Below, one piece after another: positions 33,913 through 44,041 of a stretch of DNA of 64,000 nucleotides (its first letter is position 1; each line of letters begins with the position of its first letter). The DNA is from Watersipora subatra (Eukaryota; Bryozoa; Gymnolaemata; Cheilostomatida; Watersiporidae). Position numbers and translations under genes: made by a program. The stretch covers positions 57,392,248 to 57,456,247 of the forward strand of contig NC_088711.1 of NCBI RefSeq assembly GCF_963576615.1. Direction: 5' to 3'. The notes beneath the pieces were generated by a model. The model saw only the letters and a list, made by a program, of their open reading frames with translations, had not been told where the DNA came from and made no database searches.

Positions 33913-34025
33913 ACAGGTTGTTCAAGGGATATGGACTTACCAACGCTCTAAACGGCTCTGAGAAAAACAAGATCCATCGTTTCAGGTCAGACGGCACGAT
34001 TAAGACTGGACTGGAGTGTCTCCAG

Positions 34026-34278
34026 TGTAAGATTATTGTTTGAGTTGATATACTGTGATAATGGCGATATGGAGTGTATTTATTTACATTAATTCAGAGC
34101 ACACGTTAAATTGTCAGCCTAAAAATGAAGCATGCAACTAGAACGGCTGTGAGCTAACACCCAGCTATGAAGGCACGACTCTTAGAAAATACATACAAAG
34201 AGAAAACAACTCTTAAACAATACATAGTAAGCTAAAAGCAACTCCATTGCTAGTTAACAGTCCTTGTATAATGTCACA
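34026..34278 (-). repeat. 3' LTR of the minus-strand Gypsy element
   Basis: 253 bp. It aligns throughout with 38063-38336. It lacks a stretch of about 20 bp around CGGCCTAAAAATGGCCGACTC that the other LTR has. Confidence 0.9.
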
Positions 34279-34430
34279 TCCTCCCCTTTCAGTAATTAAT
34301 AAACATAGGGGCTATCTGGTTTGTCAGCAGACTTACGAACAGTACGACAAAAGCGTGCTGTGTAATATCCTTTAGCAGAAGCGGTTGAAAGGGAAGTAGG
34401 GTGTCGACCAAGCTCACCATCTGTAGTTGC

Positions 34431-34580
34431 TGCCGACTGGTTAGTAAGGTTGTCTGATGGACTTTCACTGCTAGTGTTGCCATTAACCTCTTTTGAAGGT
34501 GGTGCTGCCGACTGGTTGGTAAGGTTGTCTGATGGACTTTCACTGCTAGTGTTGTCATTAACCTCTTTTGAAGGTAGTAG
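34431..34580 (-). repeat. 75-bp tandem duplication near the 3' end of the Gypsy element
   Basis: GCCGACTGGTTAGTAAGGTT begins a unit at 34432 that repeats at 34507 with few changes. It falls between the truncated integrase and the 3' LTR. It is probably a relic of the C-terminal coding part. Confidence 0.8.
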
Positions 34581-34639
34581 CCTTAAAAGGTGCTGTCTAG
34601 TTCGGTGGTACGCATTGCCTTGTGCACCATCAACTTAAT

Positions 34640-34689
34640 AGGAAGAGTCTGTTGTTCTAGAGCAGTTGCTGGAACAACAGACTCTTCCT
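34640..34689. repeat. Hairpin, 18-bp arms, at the point where the integrase breaks off
   Basis: AGGAAGAGTCTGTTGTTC (34640-34657) is matched by GAACAACAGACTCTTCCT (34672-34689), followed by another partial direct copy (GAACAACAGACTCTTG). It lies just beyond the end of the integrase frame at 34726. Confidence 0.85.
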
Positions 34690-34725
34690 AGAACAACAGA
34701 CTCTTGCATTCAGCATAATTACAGT

Positions 34726-35748
34726 TCAATTATGCTGAATATCCCAGGCTTGGGTAAAAAGCCTAAACTTTTGGCATAAAAACTGTTGGCTATTGTCAGG
34801 CATAAGTTGGACAGGAATCCCAAACCGAGCAAAGCGAGCTTTGAGCTTTCCAATGACCATCTTTGCTGTGGTTCTTGTAAAAAGGTCAACCTCTATCCAG
34901 CCTGAGAATGAGTCTGTGGTCAGAAGGTAAGTCTTGTTGGCATGCTCGAATAGGTCTGTTGCAACTACTGCAAATGGTCTAGTTCGTATAGAGTAGCTGT
35001 TTACAGGCACTTTAGGCTGGTGATTTTGTATTTGCTAACATATGTCACAATTTCCAATGTGCTATTCAATGTCTATGTTCACGTTGGGCCAGTACATTAT
35101 ACCTCTGACCTGTCTCCTGGTTCCTTTGATTCCAACGTGACCGTGGTGCAGAATACTTATGTACTGCTGTCTTAGTTTCTTTGGAACTATAATACGCTGA
35201 CCTTTGTACAAAACACCATTCTGTGATCCAATTTCATCTCTGAATGAAAAGTAACATTTGAGTTCTGCTGCCAGAGAAAAGTCAATCTTGGCCATACTGT
35301 GTGGCACAGTTCCATGAATTTTGGTGATTATAGGTTCATTTGTTGATATGTGCTGCAGTTCTTCCGTTTGTGTTTCGGTTTTAGATACAGAAGATACAGC
35401 CATGGCATCATCAAACTCAATTGCAGACACTTCTGCCTCACATAGATAGGCTCTTGACAGAGTGTCAGCAATGACAAGATCCTTGCCCTTTCTGTACTTC
35501 AAACACAGTTTGTATGGCTGAAGCTGTAACAACATTTTCTGAATTCGAACCGGGGCAGCTATCAGAGGCTTCTTGGCTATGGAAACCAATGGCTGATGGT
35601 CAGTTTCTACCAGCACGTTTGGATTTTCCAGAATGTAGTCACGAAACCTGGAGCAAGCAAATACTACTGTTAGCATTTCCTTTTCAATCTGTGAGTAGCA
35701 TGTTTCCGTGTTTGTCATTGTCATTGTCCTGCTAGCAAAGCACACCAC
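34726..35748 (-). pseudogene. Gypsy pol: RNase H, integrase zinc region and truncated integrase core
   Basis: The frame at 35748-35062 starts in RNase H (CFASRTMT, YSQIEKEMLTVVFACSRFRD, VETDHQPL) and runs into the integrase zinc region (HHGHVGIKGTRRQVRGIMYW). The frame at 35010-34726 holds the first two catalytic Asp motifs of integrase (VATDLFEH and LMPDNSQQ). The third, the Glu near PQSNG-type sequence, is missing: sequence after DIQHN is replaced by a hairpin and repeats. A stop and frame change near 35060 separate the two parts. Non-functional. Confidence 0.88.
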
Positions 35749-35895
35749 TTTGCCATTTTAAAGACATGCTACTCCAATCCCCAACTTTGAAGCATCACAA
35801 GTGAGTGTAACTGGTTTCCTCACATCGAAATACATCAAAGGGGTGGTGTTAGCTATCTTGTCTTTGACAGCCTGATAGGCTTTGCTCTGCGAGTC

Positions 35896-37053
35896 TTACC
35901 ATACCCATTCCACATCCTTCTTAAGAAGTAGGTTCAGAGGAGCTGCGATCTCACTAAGACCTGCTATGAACTTTGCTAGGTATTTAGTCATACCCAAAAA
36001 TTGAAAAAGCTCTGTTTTGTCCACTGGAGCCTTTATGTCTGTGATCGCTTTAACTTTTGCAGGGTTCGGTGTAAGACCCTTGTCTGTAAGAATATGACCT
36101 ATGTACAACACTTCAAACTTCTTCTACACAAATTTGCGAGCCGAAAACTTGAGATCAATCTTTTGTAGCCTTCTCAGTACGCTGTGGAGGTTTGCATTAT
36201 GCTCCGACTCAGTTTTGCCTGCTATAAGTGTATCATCCATGATGACACGACATGGGCAGCCTTCCAACAGTTGCTCTATGGCTCGCTGATAAACTTCACT
36301 GGCACTACAGATGCCCATGGGCATTCTAAGATATCTGAACCTGCCAAATGGAGTGCCAAATTTGGTTAGATATGACAACTTCTCTTCAAGCGGTATGTGG
36401 TAGAATGCCTCTCTGGCATCTAATGCAGTGAAGTACTTTGATCCAGGAATCTGTGATGCTATCTGTTCAATTGTCTTGAGTGGGTGGTGTGGACATTTGA
36501 TTGTCCCGTTTAAGTCACCAGGATCAATACATATCCTAAGATCATCGGTGTTCTTTTTGGTTGTCACTACCGGTGCTGACAGCCAGTTTGTAGGTTCAGT
36601 GACTGGTGCAATGATCTTGCGTTTCGCCATCTTGTCTAAGGTTTCTTTGAGCTTGGGCCTCAATGCTATTGGCACAGACTGAACTGGTCTTATTACTGGT
36701 TCAACGTGTTTGTCCACAGTAATCCTATATTTCACAGGTAGTATGCCCAAATTGTCATCAAACAGACTACTGCACTGCTCTATTATACTACTTGGCAGAC
36801 TTGGATTCATCTTGCTGTCAGTTACTTTGTAAACACCCTTGAACAATGACACATATCCTAATCTAACACTATCACTAAAACCCAACAATATCTTATCACA
36901 TTTGCTAGCTACTTGAAAACATACAGTATAATGCTCACAGCCTTTGAGTAAAACTAGATTTAAAGACCCTACTGACCTAACTGCACTACTACTAAATCCT
37001 ACCAATTGAATGCTTTGTGGCTTGTTAATGTCATTTGGAGCAGCATACCTCAT
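35896..37053 (-). pseudogene. Gypsy pol: protease end and reverse transcriptase
   Basis: The frame 37053-36124 contains the region after protease and the RT fingers and palm: LRICIDPGDLN, YFTALDAREAFYHIPLEEK, FGRFRYLRMPMGICSASEVY and VIMDDTLIAG, which occupies the usual YxDD catalytic position. A stop near 36123 separates it from 36111-35896, which carries the thumb/connection part (LYIGHILTDKGL, FLGMTKYLAKFI). RT order and motifs are typical of Ty3/Gypsy. Confidence 0.9.
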
Positions 37054-37119
37054 TGCTGTCTCTTCAGATATGACATTTACTTTAGCACCAGTGTCAATTT
37101 TTAGCGATAGACTTTTGGT

Positions 37120-38027
37120 CTAATTCTTAGATATGCACACATCAACCTTCACATGTGCACTCTTGCGTTTGTCGCAATCAACAGTTTTGATAAAAAAACT
37201 ATCATTCTCTGTTTGATTGTCTGTCTCTACTCCATTGACTTTGCTGGCCGATGATCTGCATACGATGGCAAAATGATTGAACTTGTTGCATTTGTTGCAC
37301 CTTTGACCTTTGGCTGGACATGCACCCTCATTCTTATGACTTTGTCCACATTTTTCACATTTTGGTGCAAATGTCATAGGTGGTCGCATCTTGTTTATGG
37401 GCTTCGACCTAGTGTGAACAGCATCCACTGAAGTGTTTGTTGAGCTAGCCTGAAATGCATTTAGGTCACTCTCAGCTGCTTCATGTATTTGAAACATCTA
37501 GATACTTCTAGGTAAAGTAAGATCTGATGTCTTCAAGAGTTACTTTCGCAGTGAATTGTAATTGATTCTTGCAACTATGCGGTCTCTTAGGAGTTCATCC
37601 ATCAGTTCACCATAAGAACATTGGTTGATTTTATTTCGCAAATCACTGTAGAACTGATTGAATGGTTCATAAAAATTCTGTGAACGCGTGTTGAACTTGT
37701 GTTTTTTAAGCATCACATTGGTGATTGGATTGCATAACTTTTTAAACTTGTACTTCAAAGTGTCTACTTGATACTTTGTTTTGGCAGGCAATTTGTCCCT
37801 GTTGGGTCAGCTGGATTAGTTCTTTCTGGCAAACATGTAAATGATCTGGCTTTCTTTACTGCTTCAGACTCTGCTAGATTCAGTAAGATCATTGCTTTAG
37901 ATCTTTCAGCGTTCCCTGAGAAACCAGCCTCAATGTATATATCCAATTCATCTTCAAAAACTCTCCAGTTTTCTGCAGTGTTGCCTTCAAATAAAAGAAG
38001 AATTGATGTTCTAAGACCACTTTCCAT
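37120..38027 (-). pseudogene. Gypsy gag with zinc knuckle, in three frames
   Basis: Three overlapping or adjacent frames form one gag: 38027-37764 (start ATG, FEGNTAENWRVFEDELDIYI), 37791-37540 (FYEPFNQFYSDLRNKINQC) and 37497-37120. The last has two Cys-rich motifs (CEKCGQSHKNEGACPAKG and CNKCNKFNHFAIVC), the latter a CCHC zinc knuckle. Frameshifts separate the pieces. The 5' LTR and primer binding site lie directly upstream. Confidence 0.85.
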
Positions 38028-38062
38028 CTTTCCTCATGTGAGTTCAGCCGCTTCTGACACCA

Positions 38063-38336
38063 TGTAAGATTATTTTTTGAGTTGATATACTGTGATAGTG
38101 GCGATATGGAGTGTATTTATTTACATTAATTCAGCGCACACATTAAACTGTCGGCCTAAAAATGGCCGACTCAAAAACTCAAATAAAGCATGCAACTAGA
38201 ACAGCTGTGAGCTAAAACCCAGCTACGAAAGCACGACTCTTAGAAAATACATACCAAAAGAAAACAACTCTTAAACAATACATAGTAACTTAAAAGCAAA
38301 TCCATTGTTTGTTAACAGTCCTTGCATAATGTCACA
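38063..38336 (-). repeat. 5' LTR of the minus-strand Gypsy element
   Basis: 274 bp, about 90% or more similar by eye to 34026-34278. Differences between the LTRs, together with the many stops, indicate that the insertion is not recent. Confidence 0.9.
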
Positions 38337-39715
38337 TCCAACAAGCGCGGGCTAATGCTGGCATTACCAATAAAAATGAGATCCAACTGTTCGACTCTGA
38401 TTCTAGAGTGATTCTAGAACTATTCGACAGTTCTAGAGAATTACGAGAACTGCTGCAATAGGGATGTATCATTTGATTTTCAACATTGAATATTTTATTA
38501 CATACTAGTAATCACCATGTAATTTTGTATTATATGTCTTGTATTATATTTCTTTTCTTATAATTTTATGTTGGTTGATATTTTATCATTGGTTGTTCGT
38601 TAAATTATATTATAACTTCATGTCGGATGTTGTGTTATCACTTGTTATTCGTTAAATGAAGTTTAATTTACCAAAATTTTGAGCAGCTAGTAGAAAAATT
38701 GAATGCCATCCTTTTATTGAAGGTCACCTCTAATTAAATGTTGTCATATAATAAGGGTTGAAAAATAGAACGCCATGGCATTCAAATAAAGGTTTTATGA
38801 TAAATTACCCTCCAGTCTTTACAACCCGGACACCAGACAATGACATAATATTTACAGAAAATGGTTAATAAATGTTGTTGTATGGAAATACTGCGAAAAC
38901 AACATACATACCAATAGGGAATGCAGACAGACCACAAAATAAGCATATAATACGTACAAGCAGCAAAATGCCCAAAGGCATCAAAAGATTCAATAATTAG
39001 AAAATGTCAAAAGCAAATTAGAAACTTCAAAATTGGAAGAAATCAATCATAGAAATTGCGTCAACACCAGATGGAGAATATGCCAAAGGGAAGTTGAAGC
39101 AATTAAACCTACCAACCACCATCACCAAAAAGCCACCAGAGAAACATTAGAGACGAGTCAAATGAGTCACATACAAATCTGCCACTCCTGTCAAGCATGA
39201 CCTAGATACCAGGAGTAAGTCATGAGCTCCACCCTACATGCTGACATCACATGCACCAACTGAAGACTTACACAAACAAGATATCTTCACACCTCCGACA
39301 TAAAGCATTGAATTTTAACACTTGACCTACACCCACAGGCTAGCCATCCTATATGCCAGACATCTATAAAAAAGAACAGCTCCAATGACTCAGCATCTCT
39401 ATCTCTCTCTTTCTCTTCCCGAGGATCTCTTTGAATGCACTCCCCTCTGCCTGCTGAGGAGCCTCTCTTCCACCCTTGGAGCCTCATTCTCCTTCACCAG
39501 CTGAGCCTCTTCTACACCACTATCTCAATGACCGAAACTCTCTACCTATGTACTGTCACGACTCTCGTTTGACTGTCAAGACTCACAGCCGTACAAGATT
39601 GAGCAAACAAGCATAGATGACCGTTCGAGTAAGGACGTAACTTTTAATAGCTCCTCTAATCTTTTGTCATTAATATTATTGTTTTAGAATTTTGTTAGTT
39701 GTGTATTTTAATTGT
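38337..39715. other. Unassigned sequence between the Gypsy element and exon 8 of the copy 1 fragment
   Basis: There is no counterpart in copy 1 intron 7. It includes a C/T-rich block (39390-39530) and TTCTAGA-rich phrases (38395-38450). I found no coding frame, no clear ends and no family. It probably derives from older transposons that the Gypsy element hit. Confidence 0.4.
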
Positions 39716-40598
39716 TATAAACAAGCTTAAGTGGTAATTTAGATCAGATATAGTTTTACGTACTGCTGTCCATACCTCTGCTGACCTCTCCTTTCTCTCC
39801 AGGTTTGGCCTATAACAACCTTTCCTGTGAGACCAGTGAATGACAACTCTGTGAGGCTGGTAGAGGCGGCGAAGAGAGCTCATCCCACGGAACGACAACT
39901 CCAACAGGTCAGTAAATTTACTCACCTTGAGAGATAATTGATGGAAGATCTGATTTTGTTAAGCCTCATTTAGACTATTGTCTCCCAGGTAGTATTGCAC
40001 GATACTTCACACTCAGTAAGGAACAACTCTCACCTTTTTATTTGTTTTAATTTGCCTCCCTTGGTCTGCTTTTATGACTGCATGTTTACTACTGCCTATG
40101 AAATAGCTAATATCAAGTCTATTTAGTGAAATATCAGGTTGTTTTTATAGTTCGAGATTGAAAAAATGGCAAATTCTATCATTGTTGTTCGCATAACATT
40201 TGAATTCTTAATCACCTAAAAATGAAAAACGTCATATCATCTACACGCATAGCTAACTATATAAATGCCTCAAAAAGTTGTATATCGATGTAATATAGAT
40301 TGCAACAATTATTACAGGCACCTTGATTCGATTCCTCCAGCAATGAGCTACTATACTCAATGGTTATACCTGTAGCACTGAATATAACAGATGATTTCTG
40401 CAACAGAAACAGAACTTTTCAATAGTTAGTCTAGTTTCTCTTGATTTGCAGAGGCAGATACTAAGGGCTGTTCCAGTAACAGAAGTGGATTACAAGTTCA
40501 TGGACAGAGCATCAAAGTTTTGGGTCTATGGCATGTAGAGGAAAGTGCACGCCGCTGACTACCCCCAGCAGTGTTGCTGTGGCTGCACTATAATCTAA

Positions 40599-43500
40599 CT
40601 GACCTTCACTGTCATACTTGACCATGCATTTTGTCACCACTTATTTCCACTGCTTGGCACTTGGCTGCCCTGCTCTGTCATAGTTTGACATACTAAAACA
40701 GGTGCTCTGCATGTGCGGCGGCAAATTAAGCAGAGTGTAATTCTAATATAGATTATAATTACAGCGCATAATTAACTACGCATGTGATATTTATTTTTCT
40801 TTTAACCAAACTTTTTAAGATCAAAATACTTAGTCTAATTTGAGGTACTCAACATATTCTCATGATGTACAATAATAATAGTTAATTTCTTTATTAATAT
40901 TAAAGAAACAAGTTTCTTTTTTGTTGAGATGGTGTCACTTGCTATACCTATTTGTCTAGTAATTATCTAGAATTATCTTTAATTACTATTTTTGTCTACG
41001 TCCAATGATTGGTTGGTTGGAGAAAAGGCTTGCTTTTGGTGTACATATAATCCGGTTATTTCTGTTTTTAAGAAACGTTTTAAACAATTTCGGTTTTCAA
41101 TTGTAGGCAGAATAATGAAAGTTTGACTACATTGTTATGTCAATATAATATATTAATAACCATTTGCATCTTTTGTGTTGTGTGACCTGCTGTACTATTC
41201 ATACCTAGTTATTAAAAAATTAGTATGTTACACTTACCCAACAGCTGTGGGGATAATACTAGAGGATCCGTAAGGCATCGTGGAAGGAATTAGATTTAGT
41301 GAAACATACATGTACGTCAGATTGACGTGTACACAACTGATCTCGTCTCCTAACTATAATGGTCTACTCTTGTATAACTATGGTTTCCTCCATCTAACTA
41401 GAGTTGCCTTTCCTCAATCTGCTGAATGTATCACTGTTAAAAGGTTATGTACCTTCGTATAGGATTGCTTTGCTTTCCTATGTAACTATGGTTAGCTTAC
41501 GCTTATGCTTAGTTTTTCATCTCGAGTAACAGATTTTGATTTTTCTGCACAGGTAATTTTGCAGCTATGTAAAGGAAATCAGGTTAGTTTTGAGTAAGCC
41601 TTAGTTTTCACTATTGTTGCTCTGAAATGTCTTTGTATTGATCGGTATATGTGCATTTATAACTCAAGTCTACCCATTATGGAATGACCATTTTATTTGT
41701 TTAATGCTGCCGTGTGATACCAAGCTTGATCAATCAATGAGAGGAATGGAAGCTCTTCAAGTTACGATGAAGTTGCCTGAGAACCATGCAGCAGACAATT
41801 GCTATTCATTGCTTCACTTGGAGCCAAAACAAAAGAAATCATTGAACGTTGTAGAGACTTTCTTGAGAGTTGTTATTGCTGCATAAGAATTTATAGAAGA
41901 AGGTCTAACACATATTGCATATCAATTTTAGCAGTTTTTTGTTAGGTAAGTAGAGTTCACTTTATATAATCTACATGTAAGTTTACTCATTTTATATATT
42001 CAAGATGTAAGTTTAGTCTCTTCATAGATTGTACATACACATGTAAGTCTTATCACTAAATAGTAAATACTCTGAATGTATGTCAAGTCACTATAAATTC
42101 TGTCAGCAAGTCTAGTCATCTTTATTTTTAAATAAATCATTTCCTTTGAAAGTCATAATTGAACAGTTTTTCTTCCTAAACAGTTTGATTTGTAGTTTTT
42201 TGTATTCTAATCTATCTAACTTTTCGTAGTTTAAATAGTGATAATTCTGGCCAACCAGAATAGAGCACTGATAAACTATAGTTTACTATTTTTAGGTACA
42301 TTTGGTATTTTTAGCTACAAGGTCCCTTTCTGTGAAAGGGACATTTACTATAGTAAATGTCCCTTTCACAGAAATTCTGGCTCACCAGAATAGAGCACTG
42401 ATAAACTGGTATTTTATTAGTAAATTAAAACATGCTACTTACTAAATATGTAGAAAAGTATGGGTACTTCAGTAATGAATCAGAAGGTACTTCTATAGTT
42501 ACTGGAAAAGTATTTCTGGTAGTAAACGAAAAGGTACTTTTATGATAAATTAAAAAATGAAATTTAACTGAAAACGATTTAGCTCAACATGATGCTTGGT
42601 TTCACTGATGGTTACTTCATAAATGCCATTTAGTGGCATATGTATTCACATGGTGACAACTAACGATGAGGTGATCAGAAGATTTCAAGCAAATTATCAT
42701 TTGCAACTCTCATTGTGTTAACTTCCTGTTAACACTAATAAAAAAGAGTGTGAGCTACAAATGGTTGTAATCGATAAAGATGTGTGACATAAACATGACC
42801 AGAGCATACATCGTCATGGCAACAACTGGACAACCCAGTATGCACTTTAGTAACTCCATTAATAAAATGGAGTTACACAAGGCATAGGTTGTATAGCAGT
42901 ACATTATTTCCACATTAGAAAACCAGATGTAGCAACTGCTTAGCTTTTTGAATGCCAATGGCTTTCAACTGACTGTCACCAGGGCTTGATCAGTACTTCA
43001 GAGCTGACTTGAGTTTATCTTCTCTTGTAAAGTTTTTAAAAGTTCTTTTAACGAAGTGAATGCAGCATGAAATGACAATGTGAATGTACTGAAGTCGTGA
43101 TTTGGTTTAATTTCATAAGATTTGCTAAAAGCGTGCATTTTAAAAGCATATTGCTTACTTCTTTGCTAATGAAACCCTTTAGCTTTTTAAAAAACTATTG
43201 AACAATAAATAAATTTAACCTTTGTAGAAAAGCCATTATGAAAAAATGTTCAAACAAACAATTTCTGACATTAACCGAAGTAATACTTTGATAAAAAATA
43301 TATTTTATTTATTTTATATCTGAGTAGCACGGCAAAACTTTATTAGCATTTATAATCTGTTTTCACATTTTGAAGTGTTTTATTTATAAAAAATAATTAC
43401 TGCTGAGAACACAAATTCACAGGCTTCATTCTTTGTTAGGATTCACTCTGTTAAAAATGAATATTTAAACTGTTTTCTCCTCTAAGAGAAGCTGAGCCAC

Positions 43501-43703
43501 AGCTAAACAAACAACATTTTTAAAACTTGCTAATTTACCCAATTTTCCAAAGGCTGGTGAACAGTATGGTTTTGATGGGATAAGAGCATTAGCAACAGTA
43601 AAAACTTATTTGATAGACTTTTAAACTAGTTAGAAGAAAACAAGCATCAGTCTTATGTCAGCTAATCAGCTGTGTATTTGTTATGAAAGTGGTTACATGC
43701 TGA
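40599..43703. other. Intergenic DNA of unit B: no gene recognised
   Basis: It aligns with 17732-21892 of unit A, minus the hAT element. The 82-codon frame at 41638-41886 looks open here but is interrupted in unit A, so I leave it uncalled. Confidence 0.5.
42327..42374. repeat. Perfect 48-bp palindrome without spacer
   Basis: The left arm TTTCTGTGAAAGGGACATTTACTA is followed directly by its inverse complement. Unit A has only one arm (about 19568-19592). A neighbouring phrase (CCAGAATAGAGCACTGATAAAC) is present twice in unit B (42255 and 42384) but once in unit A, so the palindrome arose with a local duplication. Confidence 0.95.
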
Positions 43704-44041
43704 TCTATATATATATTTCCCAAAGTATGTTTGTCCCTCCAGCTATAGCTATTATTAGAATAGCTGTAGCTAGACAACGCTGACGCAGCGTCATGACGTA
43801 CCGTCATTAGAAACCTAACGCTTATTAACCAGCTTACTCGAGTTTTCCATTGGCAATGTGCCAGGCTAATAGCAAGTGATGAGCAACTCTCATTACTTCT
43901 CATTGTTTATAAGTTGATTTTTAATACTATTCTTCATTGGCAATGTGTCAGGCTAATAGCAAGTGGTAGGCAACTCTTATCACTTCTCATTGTTTATATG
44001 CTAATTTTTATTACTCGGGCAACGCCGGAAGGCACAGCTAG
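43704..44041 (+). mobile_element. Non-autonomous Helitron, 338 bp, upstream of copy 3
   Basis: It starts TCTATATATA and ends with a degenerate hairpin (CGGGCAACGCCGGA), AGGCACAG and CTAG, followed by T. Unit A has the empty site GCTGA/TAATAAAC at 21892/21893, so insertion was between A and T with no target duplication, as Helitrons do. An internal segment of about 75 bp (CATTGGCAATGTGYCAGGCTAATAGC...) is duplicated in tandem. The family is shared with 29453-29838 and 29870-30275. Confidence 0.9.

Larger units (their letters stand above)
34026..38336 (-). mobile_element. Ty3/Gypsy LTR retrotransposon, degenerate, minus strand (4.3 kb)
   Basis: Two direct LTRs flank gag-pol sequence on the minus strand. 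On that strand the LTR begins TGTGACAT and ends ATCTTACA. A primer binding site TGGTGTCAGAAGCGG directly follows the 5' LTR (about 38062 down to 38041). A polypurine tract GAAAGGGGAGGA directly precedes the 3' LTR (about 34290 to 34279). Domain order gag, zinc knuckle, protease region, RT, RNase H, integrase is Ty3/Gypsy. The flanks TCCAG and TCCAA suggest an imperfect 5-bp target duplication. Stops and frameshifts break every domain, and integrase is truncated. Confidence 0.92.
31098..40598 (+). pseudogene. SSUH2: SSUH2-like copy 1 fragment (exons 7, 8 and 9 only)
   Basis: Three exons match copy 1 closely: exon 7 at 31098-31200, exon 8 at 39803-39907, exon 9 at 40452-40598, with GT-AG borders kept. 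Exons 1-6 are absent because the duplication began inside intron 6. Exon 9 has a premature TAG at 40536-40538, replacing the CAG of WVYGMQ, and the last codon before the stop is ATC rather than CTC. The intron between exons 7 and 8 has grown to 8.6 kb through insertion of a Gypsy element and other repeats; in copy 1 it is 1.95 kb. No start codon or zinc region remains, so it cannot make an SSUH2-like protein. Confidence 0.92.

Noticed and set aside
41638-41886. 82-codon frame in the unit B intergenic region
   Set aside because: The aligned unit A sequence is interrupted by a stop and no family is recognisable, so conservation is explained by recent duplication.
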